From positions 62,001 to 126,000 of the forward strand of contig NZ_FNVO01000010.1 of assembly GCF_900108175.1 (NCBI RefSeq): a DNA stretch of 64,000 bases, given 5' to 3'. The translations under genes were made by a program, and so were the position numbers. Source of the DNA: Thermomonospora echinospora (GTDB lineage: Bacteria > Actinomycetota > Actinomycetes > Streptosporangiales > Streptosporangiaceae). Shown in pieces: positions 45,701 to 55,777 of the stretch. The notes under the pieces are model-generated. The model was not told where the DNA came from and searched no databases. It worked only from the letters and a program-made list of their open reading frames with translations. Each line of letters begins with the position of its first letter. Position 1 is the first letter of the stretch.

Positions 45701-47152
45701 ATGTCCACGACGGACGGCCGGATGGACGGCAGGGCTTGGGGCGTACTGCTGGTGCTGTGCGGCGCGATCTTCCTGGAGGGGGTCGACGTCGCGATGCTCA
45801 ACGTGGCGCTGCCGTCGATCAGGGCAGATCTGGACCTGTCCACCGGGACGCTCAGTGGTGTGGTGAGCGCCTACGTGCTCGGCTACGGAGGATTCCTGCT
45901 GCTCGGTGGCAGGGCCGCCGACCTGCTGGGCCGCCGCCGGATGTTCCTGCTCTGGCTGGCGGTCTTCTGCGTGTTCTCGGGGCTGGGCGGGCTGGCCACC
46001 GAGAGCTGGATGCTGCTGGTGGCCCGGTTCGTCACCGGGGTCGCGGCGGCGTTCATGGCGCCGGCCGGGCTGGCACTGATCACCGGCAACTTCCCGGAGG
46101 GGCCCCAGCGCACCAAGGCACTGGGCGTCTACGCGGGAACTGCGTCCGGCGGCTTCTCGCTGGGGCTGGTCGCCGGGGGCCTGCTGGCCTCCCTCGGCTG
46201 GCGGTGGGTGTTCTTCGCCCCGGTCATCATGTCGGCGGTGATTCTGGCGGTCGCGATCCCGCTGGTCAAGGACACCGAAAGCACCTCCGAGCGGCCGGCC
46301 GGCGGATTCGACCTGCCCGGTGCGCTGACCATCACCGGTGCGATGCTGCTGCTGGCATACGGGGTGGTCCGCCTGGAGCACCCCGCGCAGGGCCGGGCGG
46401 TCACCGCCGGGGTCCTCGCCGCCGGGCTGGCGTTGCTGGCCGCCTTCGCCGCGATCGAGCGGCGGTCCTCCGACCCGCTGGTGCGGCTGGGCGTCCTGCG
46501 TTCGGGCGTCCTGGTGCGCACGAACGCGGCGGCGCTGTTGTTCCTGGGAGCGTTCGGCGGATTCCAGTTCCTGGTCACCCTCTACCTGCAGGAACTGCGG
46601 GGCTGGAGCACGCTGGAGACGGGTCTGGCCATGCTGGTGATCGCCATCGACATCGTGCTCGCGCCGACGCTGACCCCGCGGCTGGTGAACCGGTTCGGCA
46701 ACGCCCGGGTGCTGTTCGGCGGGCTGGTGCTGGCGGCCGTGGCGTACGCGCTGTTCCTGCCGGTCGGGCTGGAGTGGACCTACGCCGCCATGCTGCCGTC
46801 GCTGGTCCTGCTGGGCCTGGCCTTCACCCTGGCCTACGGCCCGCTGACCATGGCCGCCGTCGAGGGCGTGGCGGAACGCGAGCATGGCCTGGCCGTCGGC
46901 CTGCTGTACACCGCGACGCAGTTCGGCATCGCACTCGGCCTGTCGGCGGTGACGGCCGTCAACGTCGCGGCGCTGGGCACCGGAAACTCGCCGGAGGCGG
47001 GCCTGGACGCGATCCGGACGGCCCTGCTCGTCCCGGTGGCCGCCGCAGCCCTCGGCGCGGTCATCGTCGCCTTCGGCCTGGGCTCCCGTCCCGCGGCCGG
47101 GACCGCACGGAGCGACACCGAGCAGCCGACCTCCGCCGAACTGTCGGCCTGA
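45701..47152 (+). CDS. MFS drug-efflux transporter (DHA2, 14 TM)
   Basis: A 483-residue major facilitator with about 14 helices. Motifs: FLEGVDVAMLNVALPSI, GGRAADLLGRRRMF (loop 2-3), and YAGTASGGFSLGLVAGG (motif C of exporters). Probably exports a toxic compound with a proton; specificity unknown. Paired with the divergent HxlR gene. Confidence 0.94.
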   Translation: MSTTDGRMDGRAWGVLLVLCGAIFLEGVDVAMLNVALPSIRADLDLSTGTLSGVVSAYVLGYGGFLLLGGRAADLLGRRRMFLLWLAVFCVFSGLGGLATESWMLLVARFVTGVAAAFMAPAGLALITGNFPEGPQRTKALGVYAGTASGGFSLGLVAGGLLASLGWRWVFFAPVIMSAVILAVAIPLVKDTESTSERPAGGFDLPGALTITGAMLLLAYGVVRLEHPAQGRAVTAGVLAAGLALLAAFAAIERRSSDPLVRLGVLRSGVLVRTNAAALLFLGAFGGFQFLVTLYLQELRGWSTLETGLAMLVIAIDIVLAPTLTPRLVNRFGNARVLFGGLVLAAVAYALFLPVGLEWTYAAMLPSLVLLGLAFTLAYGPLTMAAVEGVAEREHGLAVGLLYTATQFGIALGLSAVTAVNVAALGTGNSPEAGLDAIRTALLVPVAAAALGAVIVAFGLGSRPAAGTARSDTEQPTSAELSA

Positions 47153-47298
47153 CATCACCAGAGGGCCGCGACTTCATGGAGAGCATGCCGGTGCCTGGAT
47201 GGGCGGGGAAGGCCGGCACACCCGCTCAGCACGGCGGGGTGCCGGTTCCAGGCCGTGACGAACGCGCGTGAGTGCGGGACCGCGCCGGTAAGGACGCC

Positions 47299-47332
47299 GA
47301 AGGGGCACCCCCCTGGCCGGGGGCGCCCCTTC
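47299..47332. terminator. Bidirectional terminator between the MFS and purL genes
   Basis: GAAGGGGCACCCCC (47299-47312) and GGGGGCGCCCCTTC (47319-47332) form a 14-bp stem with one mismatch between the convergent MFS and purL genes. Confidence 0.75.
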
Positions 47333-47350
47333 GGGCCGGCTGAGCGGCGG

Positions 47351-50300
47351 TCAGGCGACGTAGCTGGGGAGCAGGCGCTCGTGGGCCTCGCGCAGCTCGT
47401 GCAGCGGGATGGAGAACAGGCCCTCGACGGTGAACGAGTCGCCGCCGACCACGCCGAGCTGGGTCACCGGCACCCCGGCGGCCTCGCACAGTTGGCCGAG
47501 GCGGGCCTCGGAGCCGGGGCGGACGGCCACCACGGCCCGCGCTACCGACTCGCTGAACAGCGTGACGAACGGGTCGCCCGGCAGGGTGATCCGGCAGCCC
47601 AGCCCGCCGCGCAGGCAGGACTCCACCAGCGACTGCGACAGCCCGCCGTCGGAGATGTCGTGCGAGGCCGACAGCAGTCCCTCACGGGCTCCGGCGATCA
47701 GCACGGCGGCCAGCGCCCGTTCGGCGGCCAGGTCCACCAGCGGCGGCAGTCCGCCCAGGTGGCCGTAGACCACGTGCGCCCATTCCGACCCGCCGAACTC
47801 CTCACGGGTCTGGCCGAGCAGCACCAGCATGTGCCCCTCGGCGGGGAAGGCCATGTTCACCCGGCGGCGGACGTCGTCGTGCACGCCCAGCACCCCGATG
47901 ACCGGGGTCGGGTTGATCGGCTGGGTCTCGGTCTGGTTGTAGAAGCTGACGTTGCCGCCGGTGACCGGCACGCCCAGCGCCTGGCAGGCGTCGGCCAGCC
48001 CCTCGGTGGCCCGCGCGAACTGCCACATCACGCCCGGGTCCTCCGGCGAGCCGAAGTTGAGGCAGTTGGTGACCGCCAGCGGGCGCGCCCCGGTGGCCGC
48101 CACGTTCCGGTACGCCTCCGACAGCGCCAGCTGCGCCCCGGCGTACGGGTCGAGCCGGGCGTAACGGCCGTTGCCGTCCAGGGACAGCGCGACGCCCAGC
48201 CCGCTCTCGTCGTCGAGCCGCAGCACCCCGGCGTCCTCCGGCATGGCCAGCACCGTGTTGCCCAGCACGTACCGGTCGTACTGGGAGGTCACCCAGGTCT
48301 TGGCGGACAGGTTGGGCGAGCCGGCCAGCCACAGCACCGTGTTGCGCAGGTCGTCGGCGTTGGCGGGGCGGGCCAGCCGGCCGGGGGTGTCGGCCTGCAG
48401 TGCGGCCAGGTCGGCGGGCGGCGCGTACGGCCGCTCGTAGACCGGGCCCTCGTCGGCGGCGGTGCCCGGCGGGATGTCGACGATCACCTCGTCGCGCCAG
48501 GTCATCACCAGCCGCCCGGTGTCGGTGACCTCGCCGATCACCGTCGCCGGGATCTCCCAGCGGGCGCAGATCTCCAGGAAGCGCTCGACCTTGGCGGGCT
48601 CCACCACGGCCATCATGCGTTCCTGCGACTCGCTCATCAGGATCTCTTCGGGCCGCAGGGTGGGGTCGCGCAGCGGCACCCGGTCCAGCACCACGTGCAT
48701 CCCGCCGGTGCCGGCCGCCGCCAGCTCGGTGGTGGCGCAGGAGACGCCGGCCGCGCCGAGGTCCTGGATGCCGACCACGAGGTCCTCGCGGTACAGCTCC
48801 ATGCAGCACTCGATGAGCAGCTTCTCCATGAACGGGTCGCCGACCTGGACGCTGGGCCGCTTGGCCTGCGACTCCTCGTCGAAGGTCGCCGAGGCCAGCA
48901 CCGAGGCGCCGCCGATGCCGTCCGGCCCGGTGGTCGCGCCGAACAGGATCACCTGGTTGCCCGGGCCGGGGGCGATCGCCCGCTTGATGTCGTCGTGCCG
49001 CATCACGCCGATGCACAGCGCGTTGACCAGGGGATTCTGCAGGTAGCAGGCGTCGAAGACGGTCTCCCCGCCGATGTTGGGCAGGCCGAGCGAGTTGCCG
49101 TAGCCGCCGACGCCCGCCACCACGCCGGGCAGCACCCGCTGGGTGTCGGGGGCGTCGGCGGGCCCGAACCGCAGCGAGTCCATCACCGCCACCGGCCGGG
49201 CGCCCATCGACAGGATGTCGCGGACGATCCCGCCCACGCCGGTCGCCGCGCCCTGGTAGGGCTCCACGTAGGACGGATGGTTGTGCGACTCGACCTTGAA
49301 CGTCACCGCCAGACCGCGCCCGACGTCCACCACACCGGCGTTCTCACCCATGCCGACCAGCAGCGCGTCGTTCTGCGGGGCCTTGTCGGCGAACTGCCGC
49401 AGGTGGACCTTGGAGCTCTTGTACGAGCAGTGCTCGCTCCACATCACCGAGTAGATCGCCAGCTCGGCGGCGGTGGGACGGCGACCCAGGATGTCGCGGA
49501 CCCGCCGGTACTCCCCCTCGTTCATGCCCAGCTCGACGTACGGCTGCCGCTGCTCGGGCGTCCGCTCGGCCACGGCCACCGAGTCGACCGGGGGCTCGCC
49601 CACCGCGGCCGGCCGCGGCTCGGCGGCTGCGGAGGGCGCCGGGGGCTCGGCGGACACCGGGGGCTCGGCGGGCACCGGGGCCGCGACGGCGATCAGCGCG
49701 TCCACCGGCGAGGGGCCCGCGGCGGGAACCGGAGCCTCGCGGTGCACCGGGACCTCCGGGTACGCCGGAGCCTCGGCGCGTGCCGGAGGCTGTTCGTGCA
49801 GGGGAGCCTCGGCAGGGACCGGGGGCTGCCCGTGCGCGGGAGCCTCGGCAAGGGCCGGGGGCTGGTCGTGCGCGGGAGCCTCGGCGTACGCCAAGGGGCC
49901 GCCGGGGGCCGGGGCCTCGGTGCGGGCCGGCGGCTCGGCGGGCTCCGCGACGGCGGGTCCGCCCTGTGCCGGGTCGCCGGGCGTCCCGGCGAACGACCCG
50001 TCCGGCCGTACCACCGGCTCCTCGTCTGCGGCCTCGGCCTGGCTTGCCACCGCCTCCTGGGGGAGGGGCGTGCCGGCCGGGGGCGTCGTGGCTTCGGGAT
50101 GAACGGGCTCGCCCGCCGTCGGGGCACCGCCGGAGGCGGCGTCACCGGCGAGCGCGGCGGTGTCCGGGTGGATCGGGGCCGGCTCCTGTGCGACGGCCGT
50201 ACCGGCCGGAAGGCCCTCGGCGGGCACGGCCTCGGGTCCGTCCTGGGAGACGGGGCGCGTGTCGTCAGTGCCGGGGGCCTGGGGGACCTGCGCGGCCTCC

Positions 50301-50470
50301 GGGAGGGGAGACGGCACGGTGGCTTCCGGAGCCTGCGCCGGCTCGTCCACCCGCTTGGCGAACGGGTCGGTCTCAGGATCGTCGGCGGCCAGCTCGGCGA
50401 ACCATTCGGCGGTGGGACCGTCGTCCGGATCGCCGGCCGGCCGGCCGTGGTCGAGGTTCTTCTCACTCAT
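47351..50470 (-). CDS. purL: Phosphoribosylformylglycinamidine synthase PurL with a 300-residue disordered N-terminal extension
   Basis: A 1039-residue PurL; normal small-type PurL has about 740. Residues from about 305 are standard: [89 protein letters not shown]. Residues 1-300 are acidic/Pro/Ala-rich with no fold, including 12-residue repeats ([36 protein letters not shown]). ATG 50470 (MSEKNLDHG) has GGAG upstream and starts 54 bases after the purQ stop; no better start lies near the enzyme domain. It works with PurQ and PurS. Confidence 0.93.
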   Translation of the reverse strand: MSEKNLDHGRPAGDPDDGPTAEWFAELAADDPETDPFAKRVDEPAQAPEATVPSPLPEAAQVPQAPGTDDTRPVSQDGPEAVPAEGLPAGTAVAQEPAPIHPDTAALAGDAASGGAPTAGEPVHPEATTPPAGTPLPQEAVASQAEAADEEPVVRPDGSFAGTPGDPAQGGPAVAEPAEPPARTEAPAPGGPLAYAEAPAHDQPPALAEAPAHGQPPVPAEAPLHEQPPARAEAPAYPEVPVHREAPVPAAGPSPVDALIAVAAPVPAEPPVSAEPPAPSAAAEPRPAAVGEPPVDSVAVAERTPEQRQPYVELGMNEGEYRRVRDILGRRPTAAELAIYSVMWSEHCSYKSSKVHLRQFADKAPQNDALLVGMGENAGVVDVGRGLAVTFKVESHNHPSYVEPYQGAATGVGGIVRDILSMGARPVAVMDSLRFGPADAPDTQRVLPGVVAGVGGYGNSLGLPNIGGETVFDACYLQNPLVNALCIGVMRHDDIKRAIAPGPGNQVILFGATTGPDGIGGASVLASATFDEESQAKRPSVQVGDPFMEKLLIECCMELYREDLVVGIQDLGAAGVSCATTELAAAGTGGMHVVLDRVPLRDPTLRPEEILMSESQERMMAVVEPAKVERFLEICARWEIPATVIGEVTDTGRLVMTWRDEVIVDIPPGTAADEGPVYERPYAPPADLAALQADTPGRLARPANADDLRNTVLWLAGSPNLSAKTWVTSQYDRYVLGNTVLAMPEDAGVLRLDDESGLGVALSLDGNGRYARLDPYAGAQLALSEAYRNVAATGARPLAVTNCLNFGSPEDPGVMWQFARATEGLADACQALGVPVTGGNVSFYNQTETQPINPTPVIGVLGVHDDVRRRVNMAFPAEGHMLVLLGQTREEFGGSEWAHVVYGHLGGLPPLVDLAAERALAAVLIAGAREGLLSASHDISDGGLSQSLVESCLRGGLGCRITLPGDPFVTLFSESVARAVVAVRPGSEARLGQLCEAAGVPVTQLGVVGGDSFTVEGLFSIPLHELREAHERLLPSYVA
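49700..49935 (-). repeat. 36-base repeats in the PurL N-terminal extension
   Basis: Five to six diverged 12-codon units, each beginning EAP and containing QPP, in tandem and in frame with purL. Confidence 0.75.
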
Positions 50471-50523
50471 GCGTTGTTCTCCGTTCGCCTCCGGCACGTC
50501 CTGGGACGGGACCTTCGGCTCAC

Positions 50524-51216
50524 TCAGCGGACACCCGCCCGGCTCAGGCCGGCCTTGACGAGTGAGGTGAAGAAGCCCAGTCCGTCGGTGGACGGGCCGG
50601 TCAGCGACTCCACGGCGTGCTCGGGATGCGGCATGAGGCCGACGACGTTGCCCGCCTCGTTGCAGATCCCGGCGATGTCGTTCAGGGAGCCGTTGGGGTT
50701 CAGGTCGAGGTAGCGGGCCACGACCCGGCCCTCATCCTCCAGTTCGGCCAGCGTCCGCTCGTCGGCGACATAGCGGCCGTCCCGGTTCTTGACGGGGATG
50801 ACCACCTCCTGGCCCTCGGTGTACTCCGCGGTCCAGGCCGTGTCGGCGTTGTCGATGCGCAGCCGCTGGTCGCGGCACACGAAGTGCAGGCCCGCATTGG
50901 GCAGCAGCGCGCCGGGCAGCAGATGGGACTCGCACAGCACCTGGAAGCCGTTGCAGATGCCCAGCACCGGAAGCCCGGCGCGGGCCGCCGGGACCAGCTC
51001 CTCCATCAGCGGCGCGAACCGGGAGATGGCCCCGGCCCGCAGGTAGTCGCCGTAGGAGAACCCGCCGGGCAGGATCACCGCGTCCACGCCCCGCAGGTCG
51101 TGGTCGGCGTGCCACAGCGAGACCGCTTCGGCGCCGGCCAGCCGGACGGCCCGCGCGGCGTCGCGATCGTCGAGGGAACCAGGGAAGGTGATGACCCCCA
51201 CCCGGGCAGCGTTCAT
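50524..51216 (-). CDS. purQ: Phosphoribosylformylglycinamidine synthase subunit PurQ
   Basis: A 230-residue class I glutamine amidotransferase that gives ammonia to Pur[29 protein letters not shown], catalytic Cys in [11 protein letters not shown], and His/Glu in [12 protein letters not shown] 51216 has GGAGG upstream. Confidence 0.97.
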   Translation of the reverse strand: MNAARVGVITFPGSLDDRDAARAVRLAGAEAVSLWHADHDLRGVDAVILPGGFSYGDYLRAGAISRFAPLMEELVPAARAGLPVLGICNGFQVLCESHLLPGALLPNAGLHFVCRDQRLRIDNADTAWTAEYTEGQEVVIPVKNRDGRYVADERTLAELEDEGRVVARYLDLNPNGSLNDIAGICNEAGNVVGLMPHPEHAVESLTGPSTDGLGFFTSLVKAGLSRAGVR

Positions 51217-51298
51217 TGTCGAGAGTCCTCCGGAGCCGAGTAGTGGGTGCGAAGGCACCGGCGGCCACCGGCGTCATATGCCCCCGCGCGCGACCAAT

Positions 51299-51748
51299 CT
51301 ACCCGGCGCTGTGCACCAGATCGCCCTCGAGGCGACGGATCAGCGCCTCATCCCGCCAGGTCAGGCGCTTGCACAGCCGGACCCGGGTGCCCTGGCCGGG
51401 CCTGGTGTCGAAAGTCACGTCGTCCACCAGGGCCCGCATGATCTTGATGCCCCGGCCGGACTCGGCCTGGTCGCCCGGCTCGGCGGAGGACTCCTCGGTC
51501 AGCCCGCGGCCCTGGTCGGTGACCGTCAGTTCGCACACCCCGCCGTCCACCCGGGCGAGGACCTCGTAGTCCTGCGGGGTGTGGGAGTGCTGGATCACGT
51601 TGGTGCAGGCCTCGGAGGCGGCGACGAGAATGTCGCCGATGCAGTCCTCGGCGACGCCCAGCCCGCGCAGCGCGTCACCGAGGACCCGGCGCAGCACCCG
51701 GATGCTCAGTGACTCGCGCGGCAGCGCGAGCGAGAACCTCATGTTCAC
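51299..51748 (-). CDS. RsbW-like ATP-binding anti-sigma regulatory protein inside the pur cluster
   Basis: A 149-residue HATPase_c protein: ILVAASEACTNVIQHSHTP (N-box with E-A-x-x-N), VTDQGRGL (G1) and GRGIKIMRALVDDV (G2). Such proteins bind sigma factors or STAS antagonists. GTG 51748 has GAGG upstream. It lies between purS and purQ in the same direction, with gaps of 163 and 82 bases, so it may be cotranscribed with purine genes. Partners could be the STAS protein at 12037. Confidence 0.9.
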   Translation of the reverse strand: MNMRFSLALPRESLSIRVLRRVLGDALRGLGVAEDCIGDILVAASEACTNVIQHSHTPQDYEVLARVDGGVCELTVTDQGRGLTEESSAEPGDQAESGRGIKIMRALVDDVTFDTRPGQGTRVRLCKRLTWRDEALIRRLEGDLVHSAG

Positions 51749-51911
51749 CGGTCACCTCATTGCCTGCCCACTGAATCCTCACCGCAGTGAAGACTTCCCC
51801 GTCCAAACCCGGGTAACCGCTGGGCCGCCGGGTCTTTTGGTGAACTCTCGGCGATCCGGCACGCATGATCCGTGGGTTCCGTGCCATTTCACCGGGTCGC
51901 CGTAAAACGGT

Positions 51912-52160
51912 TCACTCGTCCAGCACCCGCACCTCGAAGGTCTCGATGACCGGGTTGGCCAGCAGGGTCCCGGCGATCTGGCGCACCCGCTCCAGTGCGG
52001 CCTCGTCGGCGGGCCCGGCCAGTTCCAGTTCGAAACGCTTGCCCTGGCGCACCTCGGTGACACCCTCGAAGCCCATCTGGGGCAGTTTCCGGGCGATGGC
52101 CTGCCCCTGCGGATCCAGGATCTCCGGCTTGAGCATGACGTCGACCACGACGCGTGCCAC
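51912..52160 (-). CDS. purS: Phosphoribosylformylglycinamidine synthase subunit PurS
   Basis: An 82-residue PurS, the small bridging subunit between PurL and PurQ: VVVDVMLKPEILDPQGQAI, MGFEGVTEVRQGKRFELEL, LLANPVIETFEV. GTG start; normal length. First of the pur genes in this direction. Confidence 0.96.
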   Translation of the reverse strand: MARVVVDVMLKPEILDPQGQAIARKLPQMGFEGVTEVRQGKRFELELAGPADEAALERVRQIAGTLLANPVIETFEVRVLDE

Positions 52161-52338
52161 GGCCGCCCCCTTAGCTGATCAGCGTGCTGTCTGCGTACGG
52201 CAGGCCAGCGTACGGCACCGGACCGGGCGGAGGGGCAGGCGGCCCTGCGGACAAGACGGGCACGTCCCTCGGACGTCACCCGGGGACGCTATACATACTG
52301 GCGGGATCGGCCCGACCCCCCGGATTCTGGAGCCGCCG

Positions 52339-53958
52339 ATGAACGTCGAAGAGCTCACTCCGCCCGAGCGCGCCCTGTGGGCGGCGTTCGCCACCGGCGA
52401 GTCCGTGGATCTCAGCAGCGGCGATCCGACCATGGACGACCCGGGCTACGGGGAGCGGTGGGGGCGGGAGCGGACGGTCCGCGCCGAGGTGCTGCTGGCC
52501 CTGCTGGTCGGTGCCGTCGAGGCCCGGCCCGGCCAGATCGCCGCGGTCCGGCTGTCCGGCGCCCGGGTCATCGGCAGCCTCAACCTGGGGCATGCCGAGG
52601 TGGCCGTCCCGCTGGCCCTCAACGGCTGCTACTTCGACGAGGCCCCGCACCTGTACTGGGCCAGCATGAACAGCGTCCACCTGATGGGCTGCCGGCTGCC
52701 CGGCCTGGTCGCGTCCGGCACCCGGGTGGACGGCCACCTGTGGCTGGAGGGCAGCGTCATCAGCGGCGGCCTGTGGCTGGACGGCGCCCACATCAGCGGC
52801 ATCCTCAACATGTCCGGCGTGCACCTGCTCAACCCGCAGGGCGACGCGCTGCTGGCCGACCGGCTCACCGTGGACGCCAACGTCTACTGCGACCGGGGCT
52901 TCACCGCGCACGGGGAGGTGCGGCTGCCGGGCGCGCGGGTGGGCGGCCAGCTGATCTTCCGGCAGGCCACGCTGAACAACCCGTCCGGCGCCGCGCTGTA
53001 CGCCAGCCGGCTGGACGTGGCCGCCAACGTGTTCTGCGACGCCGGGTTCACCGCCAACGGCGAGGTGCGGCTGCGCGGCGCCCGGGTCGGCGGCTACCTG
53101 TCGCTGGTGGGCGCGAAGCTGTCGCACCCCGGCCGGATGGCCCTGAACGCCGACGACCTGGCCGTAGAGACCGACGTCTACTGCTCCGACGGGTTCACCG
53201 CCGACGGCGGGGTGAGCTTCTCCGGCGCCCGCGTCACCGGCCAGCTCAGCCTGCGCGGCGCCCGGCTGGGCAACGGGGAGGGGACGGCCCTGAGCCTGCA
53301 ACGGCTGCAGGCCGAGGAGGTCATGCTCCGGCCCGCCGAGCCGATCGACGGGGTCGCCGACCTGTCGTACGCCAAGATCAACGTGCTGCACGACGACCCG
53401 CGGACCTGGGCGCACCGGCTGCAACTGGACGGCCTGGCGTACGAGACCCTCGATCCGCCGCTGACCGCCCGCGAGCGGCTCGGCTGGATCCGCCGCGACA
53501 CCGACGGCTACCAGCCCCAGCCGTACGAGCGGCTGGCGCAGACCTACCGCTCCATCGGCCTGGACGCCGACGGTCGCACCGTCCTGCTGGCCAAGGCCCG
53601 GGACCGCCGCAAGACCCAGAGCCTGCCCCGCAAGGTGATCGGCTGGCTGCAGGACGGCCTGGTCGGCTACGGCTTCCGGCCGTTCCGGGCGGCGAGCTGG
53701 CTGGGGGGCCTGCTGGCGTTCGGCACCATCGTGTTCTCCCTGCACCGGCCCCCGCAGCTGGAGGCCGAGCAGCGGCCCGCCTTCAACGCGTTCTTCTATA
53801 CCCTCGACCTGCTGCTGCCGATCGGCACCCTGGGACAGGAGCCCTATTTCTCGCCTCAGGGCGTCTATCAATGGATAGCCAACTTCATCATCGTGGCGGG
53901 CCTGATCCTCGGTCTGACCGTGGCCGCGGGTGCCACCCGTGCCCTCTCCCGCGATTGA
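52339..53958 (+). CDS. Beta-helix-like repeat protein with C-terminal membrane helices
   Basis: A 539-residue protein. Residues about 60-340 are repeats resembling pentapeptide or bactofilin-like solenoids, in units of about 42 residues (VYCDRGFTAHGEVRLPGARVG, VFCDAGFTANGEVRLRGARVG, VYCSDGFTADGGVSFSGARV). The C-terminal part has a helical segment (RERLGWIRRDTDGYQPQPYE, AQTYRSIGLDADGRTVL) and two membrane helices (about 455-475 and 515-535). Homologues are annotated membrane-associated oxidoreductase without clear basis. ATG 52339 has GGAG upstream. Confidence 0.8.
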   Translation: MNVEELTPPERALWAAFATGESVDLSSGDPTMDDPGYGERWGRERTVRAEVLLALLVGAVEARPGQIAAVRLSGARVIGSLNLGHAEVAVPLALNGCYFDEAPHLYWASMNSVHLMGCRLPGLVASGTRVDGHLWLEGSVISGGLWLDGAHISGILNMSGVHLLNPQGDALLADRLTVDANVYCDRGFTAHGEVRLPGARVGGQLIFRQATLNNPSGAALYASRLDVAANVFCDAGFTANGEVRLRGARVGGYLSLVGAKLSHPGRMALNADDLAVETDVYCSDGFTADGGVSFSGARVTGQLSLRGARLGNGEGTALSLQRLQAEEVMLRPAEPIDGVADLSYAKINVLHDDPRTWAHRLQLDGLAYETLDPPLTARERLGWIRRDTDGYQPQPYERLAQTYRSIGLDADGRTVLLAKARDRRKTQSLPRKVIGWLQDGLVGYGFRPFRAASWLGGLLAFGTIVFSLHRPPQLEAEQRPAFNAFFYTLDLLLPIGTLGQEPYFSPQGVYQWIANFIIVAGLILGLTVAAGATRALSRD

Positions 53959-54141
53959 TCGATATTCGGCGATCTCATGCCCGCCGGCCCGGGACGGCGG
54001 GCCTTGTCGGCTGGACGGCCTGCTCTCTGGGGCTGCATCCCGGTGGCGGTTTCCGCGTACCGGTCGGCGTGCTTTCTCGCGGCCATGCCGGTCCGATTCC
54101 GGCGGGGGAACGGTGATGTCCGCGTGTGTTAGCGTCCGTCC

Positions 54142-55035
54142 ATGCCGACGCAGTTTGCGGGACGGACCGGCCGTACGCCCTCGCTGACCGGTCGCCGGGT
54201 GCTGATCACCGGCGCGGCCCGGGGGATCGGCGCCGCGCTGGCCGAGCGGCTGCATGCGCGCGGGGCGCGGGTGGCGCTGGCCGGGCTGGAGCGGGATGCG
54301 CTCGCCGAGGTCGCGGCGCGCTGCGGGGACGCTCCCTGGCGGGCCTGCGACGTGGCCGACCGCGAGCAGGTGGAGGCGGCGGTGGCCGGGGCGGTGGACG
54401 CGCTGGGCGGCCTGGACGTGGTGGTCGCCAACGCGGGGGTCGCGGCGCAGATGCCGGTGATCGGCGGCGACCCGTCGGTGATGGAGCACACCGTGCGGGT
54501 CAACGTGCTCGGTACCTACCACACCCTGCGCGCGGCCGGTCCGCACATCGCCCACCGGCGCGGTTACGCGCTGACGGTGGCGTCGCTGGCGGCGGCGGTG
54601 CACCTGCCCCTGCTCGGCGCCTACAGCGCGTCCAAGGCGGCGGCCGAGGCCCTGGGCAACACGATGCGCGCCGAGCTGCGGCCCTACGGGGCGCGCGCGG
54701 GCGTCGCCTACTTCGCCGAGCTCGACACCGACATGACCCATCGTGGCTTCGGCACCCGGGCGGCGGCCACCCTGATGGGCTCGCGCTCGGCCATCGCGGC
54801 GGTGTCCCGGGTCACCCCGCTGGAGGTGGGGATCGACGCGCTGGAGCGCGGCATCGCCTGGCGCTCCGCCCGGATCGTGGCCCCGTGGTGGGTCGCGGGC
54901 GTCCTGCCGGTCCGGATGCTGGCCCAGCCGGTCGTGGACCGCGTCGTCCAGCGCCGCCTGCGCGACGCCCTGGAGATCGCCCGGGACGAGACCGTTCCGC
55001 TCACCACCGCCCAGCCCGGGGCGGACCGGCGGTGA
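54142..55035 (+). CDS. Short-chain dehydrogenase/reductase
   Basis: A 297-residue SDR. NAD(P)-binding TGAARGIG, NAG, and catalytic YSASK are all present; the C-terminus is extended (PWWVAGVLPVRMLAQPVVD), like membrane-associated lipid or retinol-type SDRs. Its stop overlaps the next gene's start (GTGA). Confidence 0.93.
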   Translation: MPTQFAGRTGRTPSLTGRRVLITGAARGIGAALAERLHARGARVALAGLERDALAEVAARCGDAPWRACDVADREQVEAAVAGAVDALGGLDVVVANAGVAAQMPVIGGDPSVMEHTVRVNVLGTYHTLRAAGPHIAHRRGYALTVASLAAAVHLPLLGAYSASKAAAEALGNTMRAELRPYGARAGVAYFAELDTDMTHRGFGTRAAATLMGSRSAIAAVSRVTPLEVGIDALERGIAWRSARIVAPWWVAGVLPVRMLAQPVVDRVVQRRLRDALEIARDETVPLTTAQPGADRR

Positions 55036-55577
55036 CGGCGCGGGTCCGGCCGGGCGGCCTGCGCGAGGTCGGCTCGTTCACCTGGGTCTTCGCCCGGGTG
55101 AGCGGCAGGATCGCTGGGACCGGCCCGCCGAACCTGTTCCTCACCCTCGGCCGGCGTCGCGGGCTGTTCCACGCCTGGCTGTGGTTCGCCGGCCGGCTGA
55201 TGCCCGGCGGCGGGCTGCCCCGCCGGGAAAGCGAGCTGGTCATCCTGCGCGTCGCGCACCTGCGCGACTGCCGGTACGAGTGGGAACACCATGTGCGGCT
55301 GGCCCGCCGTGCCGGTCTGGGGACGAAGGAGATCGACCGCATCGCCCAGGGCCCCGACGCCGAGGGCTGGACGCCTCGCGAACACGCCCTGCTGACCGCC
55401 GTCGACCGGCTGCACCGATACCGCGACCTCGACGACGCCGCCTGGGCACGGCTGCGCGGGCATCTCAGCGAACCCGAGTGCATCGAGCTGTGCATGCTCG
55501 CGTCCCACTACGAGATGCTGGCGACCGTCATCACCACCCTGCGCATCCAACCCGACCAGGCCCGCAGCCCTCGCTGA
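55032..55577 (+). CDS. Carboxymuconolactone decarboxylase/AhpD-like protein
   Basis: A 181-residue CMD-fold protein: RRESELVILRVAHLRDCRYEWEHH carries the Cys and the downstream His (EWEHH) of this fold, with the family's WTPREHALLTAVDRLH. One Cys instead of CxxC suggests it is not an AhpD-type peroxidase partner. Coupled to the SDR, so both probably act in one catabolic step; substrate unknown. Confidence 0.88.
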   Translation: MTARVRPGGLREVGSFTWVFARVSGRIAGTGPPNLFLTLGRRRGLFHAWLWFAGRLMPGGGLPRRESELVILRVAHLRDCRYEWEHHVRLARRAGLGTKEIDRIAQGPDAEGWTPREHALLTAVDRLHRYRDLDDAAWARLRGHLSEPECIELCMLASHYEMLATVITTLRIQPDQARSPR

Positions 55578-55718
55578 CGCGCTGACCGCCCACCGCCCCC
55601 GGGTCCTCCTGCCCGGCCATCGTGCCCGGGTCCCGGCATACCCCCTGGTGGAACGGTCCTTTACAAGTCCGGTTCGCCCGCGTACTCGTGCAGCTCAGAG
55701 GGGGTGGGCGCGACTTCC

Positions 55719-55748
55719 TTGCCGAAGCTGTGATCTGGGTCCTATATA
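55719..55748 (+). promoter_or_regulatory. Promoter of the membrane protein/TetR operon
   Basis: -35 TTGCCG (55719-55724), 18-base spacer, -10 TATATA (55743-55748). The AT-rich -10 stands out in this GC-rich window. Confidence 0.65.
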
Positions 55749-55749
55749 A

Positions 55750-55763
55750 ACCGAGTGCTCGGT
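55750..55763. promoter_or_regulatory. TetR-type operator ACCGAGTGCTCGGT
   Basis: Perfect palindrome ACCGAG-TG-CTCGGT immediately downstream of the -10 box, over the expected transcription start. The operon's second gene is a TetR repressor, its likely ligand-responsive binder. Confidence 0.65.
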
Positions 55764-55777
55764 CTAATAATGGGTTC

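Noticed and set aside
47255-50713. A plus-strand 1152-residue open frame
   Set aside because: It is antisense to purL, which is unmistakable; the composition is His/Arg/Gly-rich noise.
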